Assembly: GCF_001672755.1 (NCBI RefSeq)
Contig: NZ_LZKI01000047.1
Span: 1 to 64,000 of the forward strand
Direction of reading: 5' to 3'
DNA from: Mycobacterium colombiense
GTDB lineage: Bacteria; Actinomycetota; Actinomycetes; Mycobacteriales; Mycobacteriaceae
DNA length: 64,000 nt
A model generated the notes under the pieces. It saw nothing but the letters and a program-made list of their open reading frames with translations. It was not told where the DNA came from and did not search any database. The translations under genes and the position numbers were made by a program. Below are positions 17,191-27,644 of this stretch, piece by piece; the first letter of the stretch is position 1; every line of letters begins with the position of its first letter.

Positions 17191-20100
17191 TCAGTGGGCG
17201 AAACCGTCTGTAGCGCCCTCTATCACGGACTCCCCGACCAACGGGTTGACCAACTGCACGTACGTCGGGGCGTCGCTGTCGCCCAGCAGGATCGCCCGCC
17301 CGGCGGGCAGCCGGCCGAACCGCTGACCGCGGATCTTGCCGCTGTCCTGCGGGTTACCCGCCAGCATCAACGTGGTCGCCTGCAGGTCGTTGAACCGGCG
17401 CAGCAGCGGGTTGGTCATCAGGGCGTGCCCCGAACCGGTGGCCCGTGCGGTGACGATCACCCGCAACCCCAAATCGGCTGCCTGCGAGAGCAATCCGATC
17501 AGCGCGGTCCACGGCCGCTGCCCCACGTAGGGGCCGCTCATCGCCGGCGAATCCGGTATCTGGTCCACGTCGTCGATGATCAGATAGTGGGTGTGGCCCG
17601 CGTAGCGCCAGCGGGCCAGCTCGCCGGGTGACAGGCCGGCCGGTGGCCGGCGCGATTCGATGAGGTTGGCCAGCCCCAGCATCGCCGGGATGATGCGGTC
17701 GATGTTGGCGGTGTACTCGTTGTCGGCGAACAGCGGCTCGTCGACGAGGTGCAGCCGCCGGTCCAGCACAGTGAAGGCCACCTGATCGGGCGTCGAGTGC
17801 TCCCGCACCGTGCGAATGAGATGGCGCAGCAGCGTGGTCTTCCCGGACTTGCTGTCGCCGAACACCATCAGCAACGGGTTCTCGGCGAAGTTGACCACCA
17901 CCGGCGCGAGATCCTCCTCGCGCTGCCCGATGACGACCTGCTCCGGCCCGCGATACAGCGACCCGACCGCTTCCGGCACCAGGTTGGTCGGCAGCAGCCG
18001 CACCGGCGGCGCGGTGACGCCCGGGTAGCGCGCATTGAGCGCGGCGACCTGGTCCAACTCGGGGGCGGCGAACAGGAAATGCTCTGCGGCCATGGTCAAT
18101 CCGCGTCCCGGCTGGTCGTGCGGCACCGCTTCGGCGGGGCGACGCAGGGCGCCGACCACCCGGACGTTGCTGTCCCGCGGGTCGTGCAGCTTGAGCTCGA
18201 GCCGCAAGCCGAGGCCGTCGCGCATGGCCAACGGAACCTCGAGCCAGCTCGGGGTGGTGACGACGACGTGGATGCCGTACGCGAGACCGATGTTGACCAG
18301 CTCGCTGACCCTGGCCAGCAACGGGTTTCGGGTGTTGAACTGGTCGGTGTTGTCCCGGCCGAACGCGTAGAGGTTGTCGATGACCAGGAACACCTCGCCG
18401 AACCCGTCGTCGGGGGCGGAACCGCGGGAGTCCCGGAACGCCTCCCGGCGCTGCCGCGACAGCAGCAGCTGCTCGAGTTCGCCGAAGGTGCGCCGGATGC
18501 GTTCGGGCTCCAGCGCCGAGGCCACGCTGCCGACGTGCGCCAGGTCTTCGAGCGCCCGCAGCTTGCCGCCGCCGTAGTCCAGGCAGTAGAACGTGACCTC
18601 GCGCGGGGAGTGCAGGTTGGCCGCGGACAGGATGAACGTCTGCAGCGCGGTCGACTTGCCCGATTTCGGGCCACCGTGGATGACCATGTTGCCGGCCGAC
18701 GAGGCGGCGTCGAACACCAGCGGATCGCGGCGCATCTCGAACGGCTTGTCGATCTCGCCGAGGGGCCACTGCCACTGCCGGGGCGGCACGCCGGCGCGGG
18801 CCAGCATGGCGGTCAACGGGATCGGCTCGTCCAGCGGCGGCAGCCAGAGCTGCGGCGCCCGCGGACCGTAGCCGGCCAGCTGGTCGCCGATGGTGGCGAT
18901 CAGCTTGCGCGGTGGGCCGGTGAATTCGTCTTCCTCGGGGGCGGTGACCACAGTGTCCTGATCCGGTTCGACGCGACCGGCCGTGAACAGCTTCGGCTCC
19001 GGGATGGAAGGCACGACAAAGGATTTGGCCTTCTGAGGCGGATCGTAGATGCCGTCGACGTAGGTGCTGCGGAACTTGATGGGCGTCGCGCCCGGGGCGG
19101 GCACCAAGAAGCCCACGCCCTTGTGTTCCTTGCCGGACTCGATGTGGTAGGCGTCCTCCACACCGATGATCTGGCGGGAAACGCTGGGGCTGGCCACCTT
19201 CAGACCGATGCGGTAGGAGGTGTTCTTGTCGATGTCCTTGATCTTGCCGACATCCAGCGTCTGCGACGCGAACAGGATGTGGATGCGGAACGAGCGGCCT
19301 TTACGCGCAACGTAATCGAACAGCTCCGCGTATTCGGGGTGGTCGGCCAGCATCAGGGTGAACTCGTCGGCGACCACGAACAGCGTCGGGATCGGCGGCA
19401 GGTCGTGTCCGGCGGCGATGGCGGCCTCGTACTCCACCACCGAGTTGAAGGCGCTGCCCTGGACCTGGCGGCCCGCTTCCCGGAGCAGCGTCTCCCGGCG
19501 GGCCACCTCGCCGCGCAACGTGTCGGCGAAGCGGTCGGCCAGCGACTTCTTCTCGGCCATGTTGGAGATGACGGCGACGACTTGCGGGAAGTTACGGAAG
19601 CTGTCGGCCCCGGCCTCACCCTTGAAGTCGGCGTAGATGACGATCAACCGGTCGGCCGAATGAGTCGTCAACAGCGACAACAGGATCGACATCAGGGTCT
19701 GGGATTTGCCCGAACCCGTCATACCGATCATCAGCCCGTGCGGGCCCATGCCGCCCTCGGCTTCGTCCTTGAGGTCGAACATCAGCGGCTCACCGGTCGC
19801 GGTGACGCCGATCGGAATACGCAGCTCGTCCTCGCGGCGGCGCGGCGCCCACAGCGTGGGCACGTCCAATTGAGAGGCATCCGAAATGCCCAGCATCGTG
19901 GTGAATGTGGCACCGCGGGTGGCCGCGGAGCGCAGCCCGGTGTGGGTGGGGTTGGAGTCCCAGCGTGACAACTGGCGTGCCAGGTGCGCGGCCTCGTCGG
20001 CGCCGAATTGGTCGGCGTTGTCGATGTAGGGCTGCCAGCCGCCGGTCTGCCAGCGCTCGATGGCGACCTCTCGGCTGCCCCCGCCCGCCCGCCCCGCGAC

Positions 20101-21183
20101 GCGCAGGATCGGCTTTTCCGGATCCGAATACTGCTCACGGTTCGGCGCCGTGGCGCTGCGCTGCACCACGGTGACACCCGCCCGGCCCAGCGCCAGCGTC
20201 GATGTGTTGAGGTCGTAGTCGGGGTCGTCGATGACGATCAGCAGGTGACGGAGCGCATCGGCCGGCTCGCCGGCGAACGCCGGACGGTCGACGAGGGCCG
20301 ATCCCAGGCTGGCGACCAGGTCGTCGGCGCTGGTCGACATGCAGCGGGCCGGCCCGACCCCGTCGAGCTCACCCGGAACGTCGATGTGCGGCAACCACTT
20401 CAGCCAGGACCAGTCCGGGCTCTCCAGATTCGGGGCCACCAGCGCGATCCCGAGCACGGTCGGGTCGTGCCAGGTCACCGCCTGAGCGACCCAGGCGCGC
20501 AGCGCCGCCCGCGCCTCGTCTTCCGGGCCCAGCACGGTGATCCGGGAGACCTTGGTCAGGTCGATTCCGATCGGCACATCGCGCACGGTGCGATGGGTGT
20601 CGAGCAGGCTGCGTAATGCACTGTGCGACACCGGCTCCAGGTCGATTTCGTCTGCGGTGTCATTCACCCGCAGGGCGGTGGCGAGCGGCACGTGGTGGCG
20701 ACCGGCCCGCAGCACCAGGAAGTCGGGGTCGTGCGGGTCACGCTCCCACTGGCGACGCGATCCCGGCACGGTCGCCAGCGCGGACGGCTCCGGGTGGGAC
20801 CACTGCGCCGCGGCGCGCTGCGCGGTGGCCTGGGTGCGGATGTTGTCCCGGACCACCGACAGGTAGCGCAGGTAGTCGGCGCGTTCCGCGTCGACCTCCT
20901 CGGTGCGCATTTTGTTGTCGCCGCCGCGATACATGGCGGTGGCGGCGAGCAACAGCACGAACGGGAAGAACAGGGTCTGCGGGGAGATCATCCGCATTCC
21001 GGTGGCGAACAGGGCGACGATCATGCCGACGATCAGGATCACCAGCACATAGGGCATCGCGCGGCGCAGGAACGACGGCGGAATCACGCGGGGCAACTCG
21101 GGTGGCGCCTCGATGGCGATGGTGCCCTTGCGGGTCACCGGCGGCGCCAGGCGGCGGCGCGCTTCGAAGATCAGTCGGCTCAT
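17191..21183 (-). CDS. eccC3: ESX-3 FtsK/SpoIIIE-type ATPase EccC3
   Basis: 1330 residues from ATG 21183, the length I recall for the M. tuberculosis protein; a longer reading frame upstream (to 21309) overlaps eccB3 and is not used. Two N-terminal membrane helices (about 44-62 and 68-84) are followed by a stalk domain and three ATPase domains with Walker A motifs MTGSGKSQT (about 488-496), GGPKSGKST (about 838) and GDSKSGKTT (about 1111). EccC is the motor that recognises and translocates the PE-PPE and Esx substrates. The start overlaps the eccB3 stop (ATGA). Confidence 0.96.
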   Translation of the reverse strand: MSRLIFEARRRLAPPVTRKGTIAIEAPPELPRVIPPSFLRRAMPYVLVILIVGMIVALFATGMRMISPQTLFFPFVLLLAATAMYRGGDNKMRTEEVDAERADYLRYLSVVRDNIRTQATAQRAAAQWSHPEPSALATVPGSRRQWERDPHDPDFLVLRAGRHHVPLATALRVNDTADEIDLEPVSHSALRSLLDTHRTVRDVPIGIDLTKVSRITVLGPEDEARAALRAWVAQAVTWHDPTVLGIALVAPNLESPDWSWLKWLPHIDVPGELDGVGPARCMSTSADDLVASLGSALVDRPAFAGEPADALRHLLIVIDDPDYDLNTSTLALGRAGVTVVQRSATAPNREQYSDPEKPILRVAGRAGGGSREVAIERWQTGGWQPYIDNADQFGADEAAHLARQLSRWDSNPTHTGLRSAATRGATFTTMLGISDASQLDVPTLWAPRRREDELRIPIGVTATGEPLMFDLKDEAEGGMGPHGLMIGMTGSGKSQTLMSILLSLLTTHSADRLIVIYADFKGEAGADSFRNFPQVVAVISNMAEKKSLADRFADTLRGEVARRETLLREAGRQVQGSAFNSVVEYEAAIAAGHDLPPIPTLFVVADEFTLMLADHPEYAELFDYVARKGRSFRIHILFASQTLDVGKIKDIDKNTSYRIGLKVASPSVSRQIIGVEDAYHIESGKEHKGVGFLVPAPGATPIKFRSTYVDGIYDPPQKAKSFVVPSIPEPKLFTAGRVEPDQDTVVTAPEEDEFTGPPRKLIATIGDQLAGYGPRAPQLWLPPLDEPIPLTAMLARAGVPPRQWQWPLGEIDKPFEMRRDPLVFDAASSAGNMVIHGGPKSGKSTALQTFILSAANLHSPREVTFYCLDYGGGKLRALEDLAHVGSVASALEPERIRRTFGELEQLLLSRQRREAFRDSRGSAPDDGFGEVFLVIDNLYAFGRDNTDQFNTRNPLLARVSELVNIGLAYGIHVVVTTPSWLEVPLAMRDGLGLRLELKLHDPRDSNVRVVGALRRPAEAVPHDQPGRGLTMAAEHFLFAAPELDQVAALNARYPGVTAPPVRLLPTNLVPEAVGSLYRGPEQVVIGQREEDLAPVVVNFAENPLLMVFGDSKSGKTTLLRHLIRTVREHSTPDQVAFTVLDRRLHLVDEPLFADNEYTANIDRIIPAMLGLANLIESRRPPAGLSPGELARWRYAGHTHYLIIDDVDQIPDSPAMSGPYVGQRPWTALIGLLSQAADLGLRVIVTARATGSGHALMTNPLLRRFNDLQATTLMLAGNPQDSGKIRGQRFGRLPAGRAILLGDSDAPTYVQLVNPLVGESVIEGATDGFAH

Positions 21184-22802
21184 CGGGGGGCTCCCTCGGC
21201 AGATGCCACACGGCCGGGCTTCTGATCGGGCGGCAACCCGTCGTGAGCCAGCAGCGCGTCGGCGCGCGATAACGTCGGACCATTCGCGAACAGCGACAAC
21301 ACCGACCACGGAACGGGGACCGGCGAACCGTTAAGACCAAGGGCCTCAACCGTTTTACCGTGTCCGGCGGCTGAGCGCTCCGACTCGTTGTCGATGCCGT
21401 AACGAACACCGGTGTCAGAGACCCAGAACAACGACCCGGTGCCCGGCGAATCCGGGCCGCCGCCGACGGTCTGGGTGAAGTAGCCGGTGCCCGGCGCCAG
21501 CGCGACGCGGGTGGCCACCGAACCATTCGTCGCGGCGCCGCCGCCCACCAGGTCGACGGTGCGGATCGATTCGGCGATCGGCAGCGCGGAGCCCGACATC
21601 AGGCGCAGCGAGCTGGTCGCTGCCCCGGCAGGCTTGCTCCAATAGGCGCACGTGACAGGCGATTTGGCCGCATCGACCACGCTGACTTGCTGATCCGGAT
21701 ACCGCGCGGTGTCCAGCATCCGCGACACGGGCAGCTTGGCCACCGCGTCGGCACCCAGCCGCGGCGGTTGGTCCAGCCCATAGGAATTGGTGTTGCGCAG
21801 GATCGCGGCGAGCACCGGTGAGATCTGCTGCAGGCCGTCGGGCATCACCGCGTAGTAGCGCGGCGTGCCCGAAGAACTCTGCTCCAGGGCGTAGGAGACC
21901 ACCACCGCGCCGATCGGAGCGGGCACGCTGAACGGGGCCGGGGCGCCGGCGTTCGGGATGCCGGGTGCCGTCAGCGACGGTGCCTCCGAGATCGCATTGA
22001 ACAGGCCCAGCGCGATGGGACGGGGGGCGGGCACCTCGGAGTTGTTCTGCCCCAGGCCAAGTGCGTTGGTGATCGCGTGGTCGGTCAGGTTGATCTGCGA
22101 ACGCTTGCCGTCCCACAACAGCCAGGTGCTGCCGTCCCGGTCGACCAGGATCGCCTGCTGCGACGCGAGCGTCGCCGCGCGCGCACCGCTGCTGTCCGGC
22201 TGGCCCGCGATCACCGTGACGCCGGTGCTGTGGGCGGCGTGCCCACCCTGGGCCGGCTCGCTGACGGCGTCGCACACCGTCCAGTTCGCGTCGCGCGAGG
22301 GGTTTTGCACCATGCGCTCCGGCGCACCCGGGATGCCGATCAGGTTGCCGCGCGGAAAGCGGTCCAGCTCAGAACTTTTCACCATCGTGGGATCGACCGC
22401 GTGGCCGGTGATCAGCCGGGCGGAGGTCAGGTTGAGCACCGGGTGCAGGTCGTCGCCGACACGCACGTACAGCGCGGCCGTCGAGCGGTCGGCCAGCACG
22501 GCGTTGGTACCCACCGTGCCGCTGGGCCGGATCAGTGAGAACACGAAGCAACCCGCCAAGCCGGTGACCAGCAGCACCGCGCCCATGGCCACCGCGCGCG
22601 ACTGCGTGCGCAGGGGGTCGACCAGCATCCTGGTGTCGTGCAAGGCGATACCGGAGGCGATCCGGCGCATCACGAACCGCCAGCCGGTGACCTGGTGGCG
22701 GGTGACGAAACCGCGGCGGTACTCGACCTGGTCGGGGTTGTCGTTGACCGGCGTGCGAGAGGTGAACGAACGGCGTTCGTCGGACTCGTTGTTGGAGGTC
22801 AT
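21180..22802 (-). CDS. eccB3: ESX-3 membrane complex component EccB3
   Basis: 540 residues; ATG at 22802 overlaps the eccA3 stop (ATGA). A short cytoplasmic N-terminus with [29 protein letters not shown], a single membrane helix (about 71-91) and a large periplasmic domain with the EccB repeat fold; this is the standard EccB layout. EccB links the EccC/EccD core to the periplasm in the ESX hexamer. A late pair of cysteines (residues near 158 and 381; TVCDAV and VTCAYW) match the conserved disulfide of the family. Confidence 0.95.
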   Translation of the reverse strand: MTSNNESDERRSFTSRTPVNDNPDQVEYRRGFVTRHQVTGWRFVMRRIASGIALHDTRMLVDPLRTQSRAVAMGAVLLVTGLAGCFVFSLIRPSGTVGTNAVLADRSTAALYVRVGDDLHPVLNLTSARLITGHAVDPTMVKSSELDRFPRGNLIGIPGAPERMVQNPSRDANWTVCDAVSEPAQGGHAAHSTGVTVIAGQPDSSGARAATLASQQAILVDRDGSTWLLWDGKRSQINLTDHAITNALGLGQNNSEVPAPRPIALGLFNAISEAPSLTAPGIPNAGAPAPFSVPAPIGAVVVSYALEQSSSGTPRYYAVMPDGLQQISPVLAAILRNTNSYGLDQPPRLGADAVAKLPVSRMLDTARYPDQQVSVVDAAKSPVTCAYWSKPAGAATSSLRLMSGSALPIAESIRTVDLVGGGAATNGSVATRVALAPGTGYFTQTVGGGPDSPGTGSLFWVSDTGVRYGIDNESERSAAGHGKTVEALGLNGSPVPVPWSVLSLFANGPTLSRADALLAHDGLPPDQKPGRVASAEGAPR

Positions 22803-24652
22803 GCCGGCACCGACAGGCCAAGGCCGCGCAGCAACGGCTCTACCGACCGTTCGACGTCGTCGTCGGTGATCGTCATCAGCTCCTCGTCACTGAATTCGCC
22901 GGTTCCGGCGTGTTCCGAATGGTCGAGCCGGAACTCTCGTTCTTCTTCGGAGCGTTCGACGATGTTCCGGACGAATCGACCGTTACCGGCGATGTCCAAG
23001 TTGCGTCGCGAGATTCCGTTGGCGTCCGGCGTCGACTCGGTTGCCAGCTTGGTGAACAACGCCTCCATGTGTTCGAGCGCGGCCGTCTCGAAGATGCTGT
23101 CGCGCTGCTCGGCCATCGTGTTCGCGATCTCGACCAGCTCCGACGGTGCGTAGGAAGGGAAGTCGATGTTGCGGGTGAACCGAGAACGCAAGCCCTCGTT
23201 GGTATCCAGGAACTTGTCCAGGTCGGCGCGGTATCCGGCGATGATGACCACCAGGCGGTCGCGGTCGTTCTCCATCCGCGCCAGCAGGGTGTCGATGGCC
23301 ACCAGCCCGAAGTCGTTCTTGGCGCCCGTGGCAACCAGCGCGTAGGCCTCGTCGAGGAACAGCACGCCGTCGAGGGCGCTGTCGATGATCGCGTTGGTCT
23401 TGGCCTCGGTCTCGCCGATGTGCTGGCCGATGAGGTCGGCGCGGTGGACCTCGCGAATGTTCTCCCGCTTCAAAAGCCCCAGGCCGCAATAGATCTTGGC
23501 GACAACGCGGGCGATGGTGGTCTTACCGGTTCCGGGCGGGCCGGCGAAGACCAGGTGGTGGGCGCGCTGCGCGACCGCCAGGCCGCGTTGTTTGCGGACC
23601 AGTTCCATGGCGACCGAACTCTTCAGCCGCGACACCTGGTTCTTGACCTCGTCGAGTCCGATGAATTCGGCGAGCTGGCGCTCGGCCTCGTGCAGCAGCA
23701 CGGCCTTGCGTTCGTGCGCGGCGGGGTCGACGAAATCCTCGGCGCTGGGCTCGGTTTCGGGGTCCCAGGGGTCGGTGCGCGCTTCGATGCGGGCCGCCGT
23801 GGTGGTCACGATGCCGAAGCTGGTGTCGGTCAGGGCCTGTTCGACTTGCTCGTTTTCGGGATGAGCGGCGTACAGATCCTGCAGCACCTCGCTCGCCGAG
23901 TCCTCGTCTACGTGCGCGCGCAGCACCAGCGCCTTGGCCAGCGCGCCGTCGACGGCGGCCACGGCGACGGGACCCTCGGGCTCCTCCAGGTACGACAGCG
24001 ACGGGGCGAACATGCCCAGCCGGGCCAGCGCGGTGCCCAGCGCGATCTTGGCGGCGTGCGAGAAGGCCTCGTCGAGATCGGCGTCGTTGACGATCGGGGT
24101 CAGCAGCTTGACGACGTCCGACCAGCGCTCGGCGCGGTAGTTGATGACGACGGACACCCACCGGGCCTCGCGCCAATTCGGGCGGCCGGCGGTCAGGCCG
24201 GTGACGATTTCGTCGGCGTCAGCAAATCGTCCCGCCGTTGCCAGCGCGGCCGCGTAGGCGAGGTGAAAGTCGTCGGGCGTCGCGGCGCGAAACTGTAGAT
24301 ACAGCCCGGTGTCGTAGCGGAAGCCCAGCGAGTCGGGCGCCAGGTCGACCTGGCGTTGCAGCGTGCCCGCGGTCGCGACGTTGCGCGATACCGCCTCGAG
24401 CACACGCAGGGACACGTCGCCGGCGGCCGCCAGGCCCGTCCAGGCGTCGCACTGGTCGTGGGCGACGCGGGTCAGCGCGGTGAAGCCGGAGCGCGCGGCG
24501 GTCAGATCGGCGGGGCGCTGGCGTTGGTAGACGACGATGCCCAGCGCGCGGCAGCACGTGGCGAACCGGCTGACGACGTCCTCGTCAACCCGCGCGTCCA
24601 CGCGCGAATTAACGGGCTGAGCTGTGAGCATGCCGGTGTCACCGAGTTCCAC
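22799..24652 (-). CDS. eccA3: ESX-3 cytosolic AAA+ ATPase EccA3
   Basis: 617 residues from a GTG at 24652 (MELGDTGMLT); ATG 24631 is an alternative start. Residues to about 290 are the TPR-like substrate-adaptor domain, then a CbxX/CfqX AAA+ module with Walker A AGPPGTGKTT (about 372), Walker B VLFLDEAYAL (about 434) and the NDRDRLVVIIAGY sensor region. EccA is thought to release EspG from PE-PPE substrates before export. First gene of the ESX-3 operon; upstream lie an IdeR-like and a perfect Zur-type site, so iron and zinc starvation should both induce it. Confidence 0.95.
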   Translation of the reverse strand: MELGDTGMLTAQPVNSRVDARVDEDVVSRFATCCRALGIVVYQRQRPADLTAARSGFTALTRVAHDQCDAWTGLAAAGDVSLRVLEAVSRNVATAGTLQRQVDLAPDSLGFRYDTGLYLQFRAATPDDFHLAYAAALATAGRFADADEIVTGLTAGRPNWREARWVSVVINYRAERWSDVVKLLTPIVNDADLDEAFSHAAKIALGTALARLGMFAPSLSYLEEPEGPVAVAAVDGALAKALVLRAHVDEDSASEVLQDLYAAHPENEQVEQALTDTSFGIVTTTAARIEARTDPWDPETEPSAEDFVDPAAHERKAVLLHEAERQLAEFIGLDEVKNQVSRLKSSVAMELVRKQRGLAVAQRAHHLVFAGPPGTGKTTIARVVAKIYCGLGLLKRENIREVHRADLIGQHIGETEAKTNAIIDSALDGVLFLDEAYALVATGAKNDFGLVAIDTLLARMENDRDRLVVIIAGYRADLDKFLDTNEGLRSRFTRNIDFPSYAPSELVEIANTMAEQRDSIFETAALEHMEALFTKLATESTPDANGISRRNLDIAGNGRFVRNIVERSEEEREFRLDHSEHAGTGEFSDEELMTITDDDVERSVEPLLRGLGLSVPA

Positions 24653-24701
24653 GGCCGCGACTTTCCATGTATGTAGTCTCCCCTAACCTAACTGCCTGAA
24701 G

Positions 24702-24720
24702 TTAGCATTGCATAAGCTAA
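24702..24720. promoter_or_regulatory. Candidate IdeR iron box upstream of eccA3
   Basis: The 19-bp sequence reads TTAGCTTATGCAATGCTAA on the minus strand, matching 14 of 19 positions of the IdeR consensus TTAGGTTAGGCTAACCTAA, with TTAGC and GCTAA arms. It lies 50-68 bp upstream of the eccA3 GTG. In M. tuberculosis this operon is repressed by IdeR with iron, so the location supports the assignment. Another IdeR-like half-site (CCTAACCTAA) is at 24682-24691. Confidence 0.6.
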
Positions 24721-24862
24721 CTGTCGAGACGTTTGGGCCTGTCCGCTCACCACTGCACTGTCCTTCTTTTACCGCTGTTGAGGATGTTTCCGCGAGAGAT
24801 TCTCCGCATTTTCGGCATACTCACAGCCGCACGTCGGGCGGTCTCACAGCAAGGCCCCACCT

Positions 24863-24883
24863 TAATGAAAATCATTTTCATTA
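24863..24883. promoter_or_regulatory. Zur box (perfect 10-1-10 palindrome) upstream of eccA3
   Basis: A perfect palindrome with core TGAAAATCATTTTCA and ten-base arms around C24873. This is the 10-1-10 form of mycobacterial Zur (FurB) operators known to control ESX-3. It lies 211 bp upstream of the eccA3 GTG and downstream of the preceding PPE gene, so the ESX-3 promoter is expected close by and to be de-repressed when zinc is scarce. In this AT-poor genome a 21-bp AT-rich perfect palindrome is unlikely by chance. Confidence 0.88.
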
Positions 24884-24982
24884 TCAACTCGCTCGCGCGC
24901 CCCGAAAGCATCCGCGGCGGCCGTAGCCGTCGGAACGATCACGCAGCCAGTAGTCGGCCGACGGGCCGGAAAAGTTCCACCG

Positions 24983-26437
24983 CTAGTCGCTCTGCCAGCT
25001 GCCCGGCAACATCGGCATCGACGGTCCGTCGCCGAACTCGTCGCCGGCCAGCGTGGTGAGCCCCGCGGCCGCGGTGGTCGCCACGGGCGCGGTTCCGGCA
25101 AAGCCGAGCGACCCCGCGCCCCGATCCGAGGCCACCGACCACCCGGGGTCGGCGACCGGCCCGGCGTCATCGTCGTCGATGTCCATGAACTCATGGCCGC
25201 GGTAATGGTCTTTCATCGCCGCGCGACGGCGGCGCCGCGCCCGCTGCCTTTCGGTCGCCGAGGTCGCTGCCGGTGCGGCCGCCGCGGCGGCATCGGGCTC
25301 CGGCGCCTTGCGCTGAGCGCCGCTGCTCAACCCGGCGCCGGTTCCGACGCCCGGACCGCCGACGAGGTAGGGGAAGGCGCCGCCCCCCATACCGGTGGGC
25401 GGCGGTGCCCCCGCGGGGGCGGTGGTCGGGGTCGAGGCGGGCGAGGGCGCGGACGTCGGTGCGGTCGACGCCGGGGCCGCGGCGCTCACCGTGACGGGAC
25501 TGCTGGCCACGGCCGGCAGATCCGTGGTGTGGGGCACGGGCGCCGGCGCCACGGCGGGGGCGGCAGGCACCGCCGCGGGCTGGATCGCGGCCAGCACGCT
25601 CAGGGCCGCGAAGCCTCCCCCGAATGCGGTCGGCGCGAAGGCCGGAACCGCCAGGAGTTGCGGGAACGCCTGAAAGAACTGGATGGCGTGACCGATTTCG
25701 TCGATGATCAGGCCGATGATGTCGTGCAGCAGCTGCAGGAACCCTTTGACGGGGTTGTGTGCGATCTCGGTGAAGTCCCGGGACAAGGTCTGGGTGATCT
25801 CGGTGACACGGTTCAGATACCAGCTGCCGTCATAGGGGTTACCCGAGTCGTTGTCGACGATGTCTTGAAAGCCGTCGCTGCTGTCGGAGCTGTCGCTGCT
25901 GTTCACGATCTGCGGGGAAGGGTCGGCCTGCGGGGCGGCGGCCACCGCCGCGCTGGAGACCGCCTGATAAGTGGACATGGTGGTAGCCGCCTGAGTCCAC
26001 ATTCGCGCGTAGTCGGCCTCGTTGACCGCGATCGGAATCGTGTTGATGCCGAGGAAGTTCGTCGCCACCAACGCCCCGTGCACAGCATGGTTGCCGGCAA
26101 GTTCCGGCAGCGTCGGCATCGCGGCCAGCGCGGTGGTGTAGGCGGTGGCCGCCGCCTCTTGCTGGGCGGCCATGGCCGCACTGTTGGCGCTGGCGCGCGT
26201 CAGCCACAACAAATACGGCACGTGCGCGGCAACGTATCGCTCGGCGGTGGGCCCTTCCCACGCCCCGGCCTGCACCGCCGCCAAGGTTTGGCTGAGCTCG
26301 TCGGCTACCGCCGCATAGGTCTGGCTCAACGATGTCCACGACGCGGCCGAGGCCAGCAGGCCGCCGGGCCCCGGACCGCTGGACAGCAGCGTCGAATGAA
26401 CCTCCGGGGGAAATGCCATCCACACGGGCGCGGTCAT
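24983..26437 (-). CDS. PPE family protein, PPW-type, directly upstream of ESX-3
   Basis: 484 residues from ATG 26437. PPE domain about 1-180 ([44 protein letters not shown]), a hydrophobic/amphipathic middle (about 220-290), an Ala/Pro/Thr-rich linker, then the Arg-rich patch ([15 protein letters not shown]), acidic FMDIDDDDAG and closing PMLPGSWQSD of the PPW type. It occupies the place of PPE3 (Rv0280) relative to ESX-3 but the methyltransferase lies on its other side. No cognate PE gene adjoins it; PE5 or a distant PE would have to pair. I find no Zur-like box in the 233 bp upstream. Confidence 0.9.
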   Translation of the reverse strand: MTAPVWMAFPPEVHSTLLSSGPGPGGLLASAASWTSLSQTYAAVADELSQTLAAVQAGAWEGPTAERYVAAHVPYLLWLTRASANSAAMAAQQEAAATAYTTALAAMPTLPELAGNHAVHGALVATNFLGINTIPIAVNEADYARMWTQAATTMSTYQAVSSAAVAAAPQADPSPQIVNSSDSSDSSDGFQDIVDNDSGNPYDGSWYLNRVTEITQTLSRDFTEIAHNPVKGFLQLLHDIIGLIIDEIGHAIQFFQAFPQLLAVPAFAPTAFGGGFAALSVLAAIQPAAVPAAPAVAPAPVPHTTDLPAVASSPVTVSAAAPASTAPTSAPSPASTPTTAPAGAPPPTGMGGGAFPYLVGGPGVGTGAGLSSGAQRKAPEPDAAAAAAPAATSATERQRARRRRRAAMKDHYRGHEFMDIDDDDAGPVADPGWSVASDRGAGSLGFAGTAPVATTAAAGLTTLAGDEFGDGPSMPMLPGSWQSD

Positions 26438-26629
26438 GCTCCCCCGTCCACAGCGCGTGACGTCGCGGTCGATCGATTGGAAAAAACGCGTGGCGTCATG
26501 CCACAGACTCCTCGCCGGGCTGCGTCAGCGACCGCCTGGGCTGTATGGCGGCGCAAGGATGAGCCCGGTAGTAGTCGGATGGCGGCCCGGGAAAGTTCCG
26601 GCGCGTGCCGGATTCAGGGGAGACTCATG

Positions 26630-26661
26630 AAAAACCGGCCGTGATCAGCGATCACGACCGG
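26630..26661 (-). terminator. Intrinsic terminator of the methyltransferase gene
   Basis: On the minus strand, the arms CCGGTCGTGATC and GATCACGGCCGG (one mismatch) enclose a 3-nt loop and are followed by TTTTT, ten bases after the methyltransferase stop. A classic stem plus U-tract, uncommon in mycobacteria. It implies the PPE gene downstream (26437) uses its own promoter. Confidence 0.75.
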
Positions 26662-26670
26662 CCTTCGGGG

Positions 26671-27576
26671 TCAGGCTCGAACGGCGCTCACCAAGGTGTT
26701 CCGCGCGACCATCGGACCGGCTTCGGTATCGGGCCCCGGCACCGGGCGGCTGATTTGGTGGAGGTAATCCGCCAGTGGTGTGCCGACCGCATTCCAGCCG
26801 TGCTTGCCGAACCATTCGGTGGCCGGCGCGTGCCGCTCGTTATAGACCAGCTGGAAGAACACCCGCCCGTCACCCTCGGCCGTGGCTGCGCGTTCTTCGG
26901 CCAGCGCGGCATCGAAGGCGTCGGGCTGCATCGGGGCGCCGTCCTCGACGGCGACGTGGCTGCCCGGGCCGGCCAGGCTGTCGATACCCGTGAACAGCTG
27001 CTCCTGGGCGCTGGCCGGAAGGTAGATCAGCAGACCCTCGGCGATCCAGGCGGACGGCTTCGCGGGATCAAAGCCGTTGTCGCGCAGCGCTTGTGGCCAG
27101 TCCTCACGTAAATCGATGGCGATCTCACGGCGTTCGGCACGCGGCTGGGCGCCGACGCGGGACAGCACCTCGCGCTTGAAGTCGAGCACTTGTGGCTGGT
27201 CGAGCTCGAAGATCGTCGTGCCGGCCGGCCAATCCAGGCGGTAGGCGCGCGAGTCCAGGCCCGCCGCGAGGATGACCACCTGCCGCACGCCCGCGTCCGC
27301 CGCGCGACGGAAGTATTCGTCGAAGTATTTGGTGCGGGCGCCCTGGAAGTTGACGAAATGCTGGCCGAAGTCCGCGGTCTTCAATTGGTGGTCGGGGTCC
27401 TTCCCGTCAAGTACGTCCGCCGCCGAGCCGCCCACGGCGCGGCAGAAAATCTCCGCGTACGGGTCCACGGCCAATGGGTCGGGCTTTTGCGCCTCCAAAG
27501 CGCGCGCCGTCGCCACGAACAACGCGGTCGAACCCACACTCGTTGTGATGTCCCAGGTATCGCCTTCGCTTCGCAC
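26671..27576 (-). CDS. SAM-dependent methyltransferase, mycobacterial leucine-carboxyl-methyltransferase-like family (Rv0281-like)
   Basis: 301 residues from the GTG at 27576 ([20 protein letters not shown]), matching the length and start I recall for Rv0281; the open frame extends to 27732. Family features: [13 protein letters not shown] (about 83-95), SAM loop [16 protein letters not shown] (about 101-116), [12 protein letters not shown] (about 124-135) and [12 protein letters not shown] (about 182-193). Such proteins resemble leucine carboxyl methyltransferases or polyketide O-methyltransferases; substrate unknown. In M. tuberculosis the ortholog lies between PPE3 and eccA3 and responds to zinc through Zur; here the PPE gene lies between it and eccA3. 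Confidence 0.88.
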   Translation of the reverse strand: MRSEGDTWDITTSVGSTALFVATARALEAQKPDPLAVDPYAEIFCRAVGGSAADVLDGKDPDHQLKTADFGQHFVNFQGARTKYFDEYFRRAADAGVRQVVILAAGLDSRAYRLDWPAGTTIFELDQPQVLDFKREVLSRVGAQPRAERREIAIDLREDWPQALRDNGFDPAKPSAWIAEGLLIYLPASAQEQLFTGIDSLAGPGSHVAVEDGAPMQPDAFDAALAEERAATAEGDGRVFFQLVYNERHAPATEWFGKHGWNAVGTPLADYLHQISRPVPGPDTEAGPMVARNTLVSAVRA

Positions 27577-27644
27577 CCAACCCACCCTACGCCGTCCGGT
27601 CGATACGCCTTTTCCGGTGTCGCGCAACGGTACTGGCGAGCGCG

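Noticed and set aside
17749-19968. 739-residue plus-strand open frame
   Set aside because: Antisense to eccC3; composition (Arg, Gln, Gly, Asp) is the usual shadow pattern of high-GC genes.
24682-24691. CCTAACCTAA as a second full IdeR box
   Set aside because: Only a half-site matches; the opposite arm is absent.
27577-27644. Zur box for the divergent methyltransferase and JmjC genes
   Set aside because: The short intergenic region is GC-rich with no AAAATCATTTT-like core.
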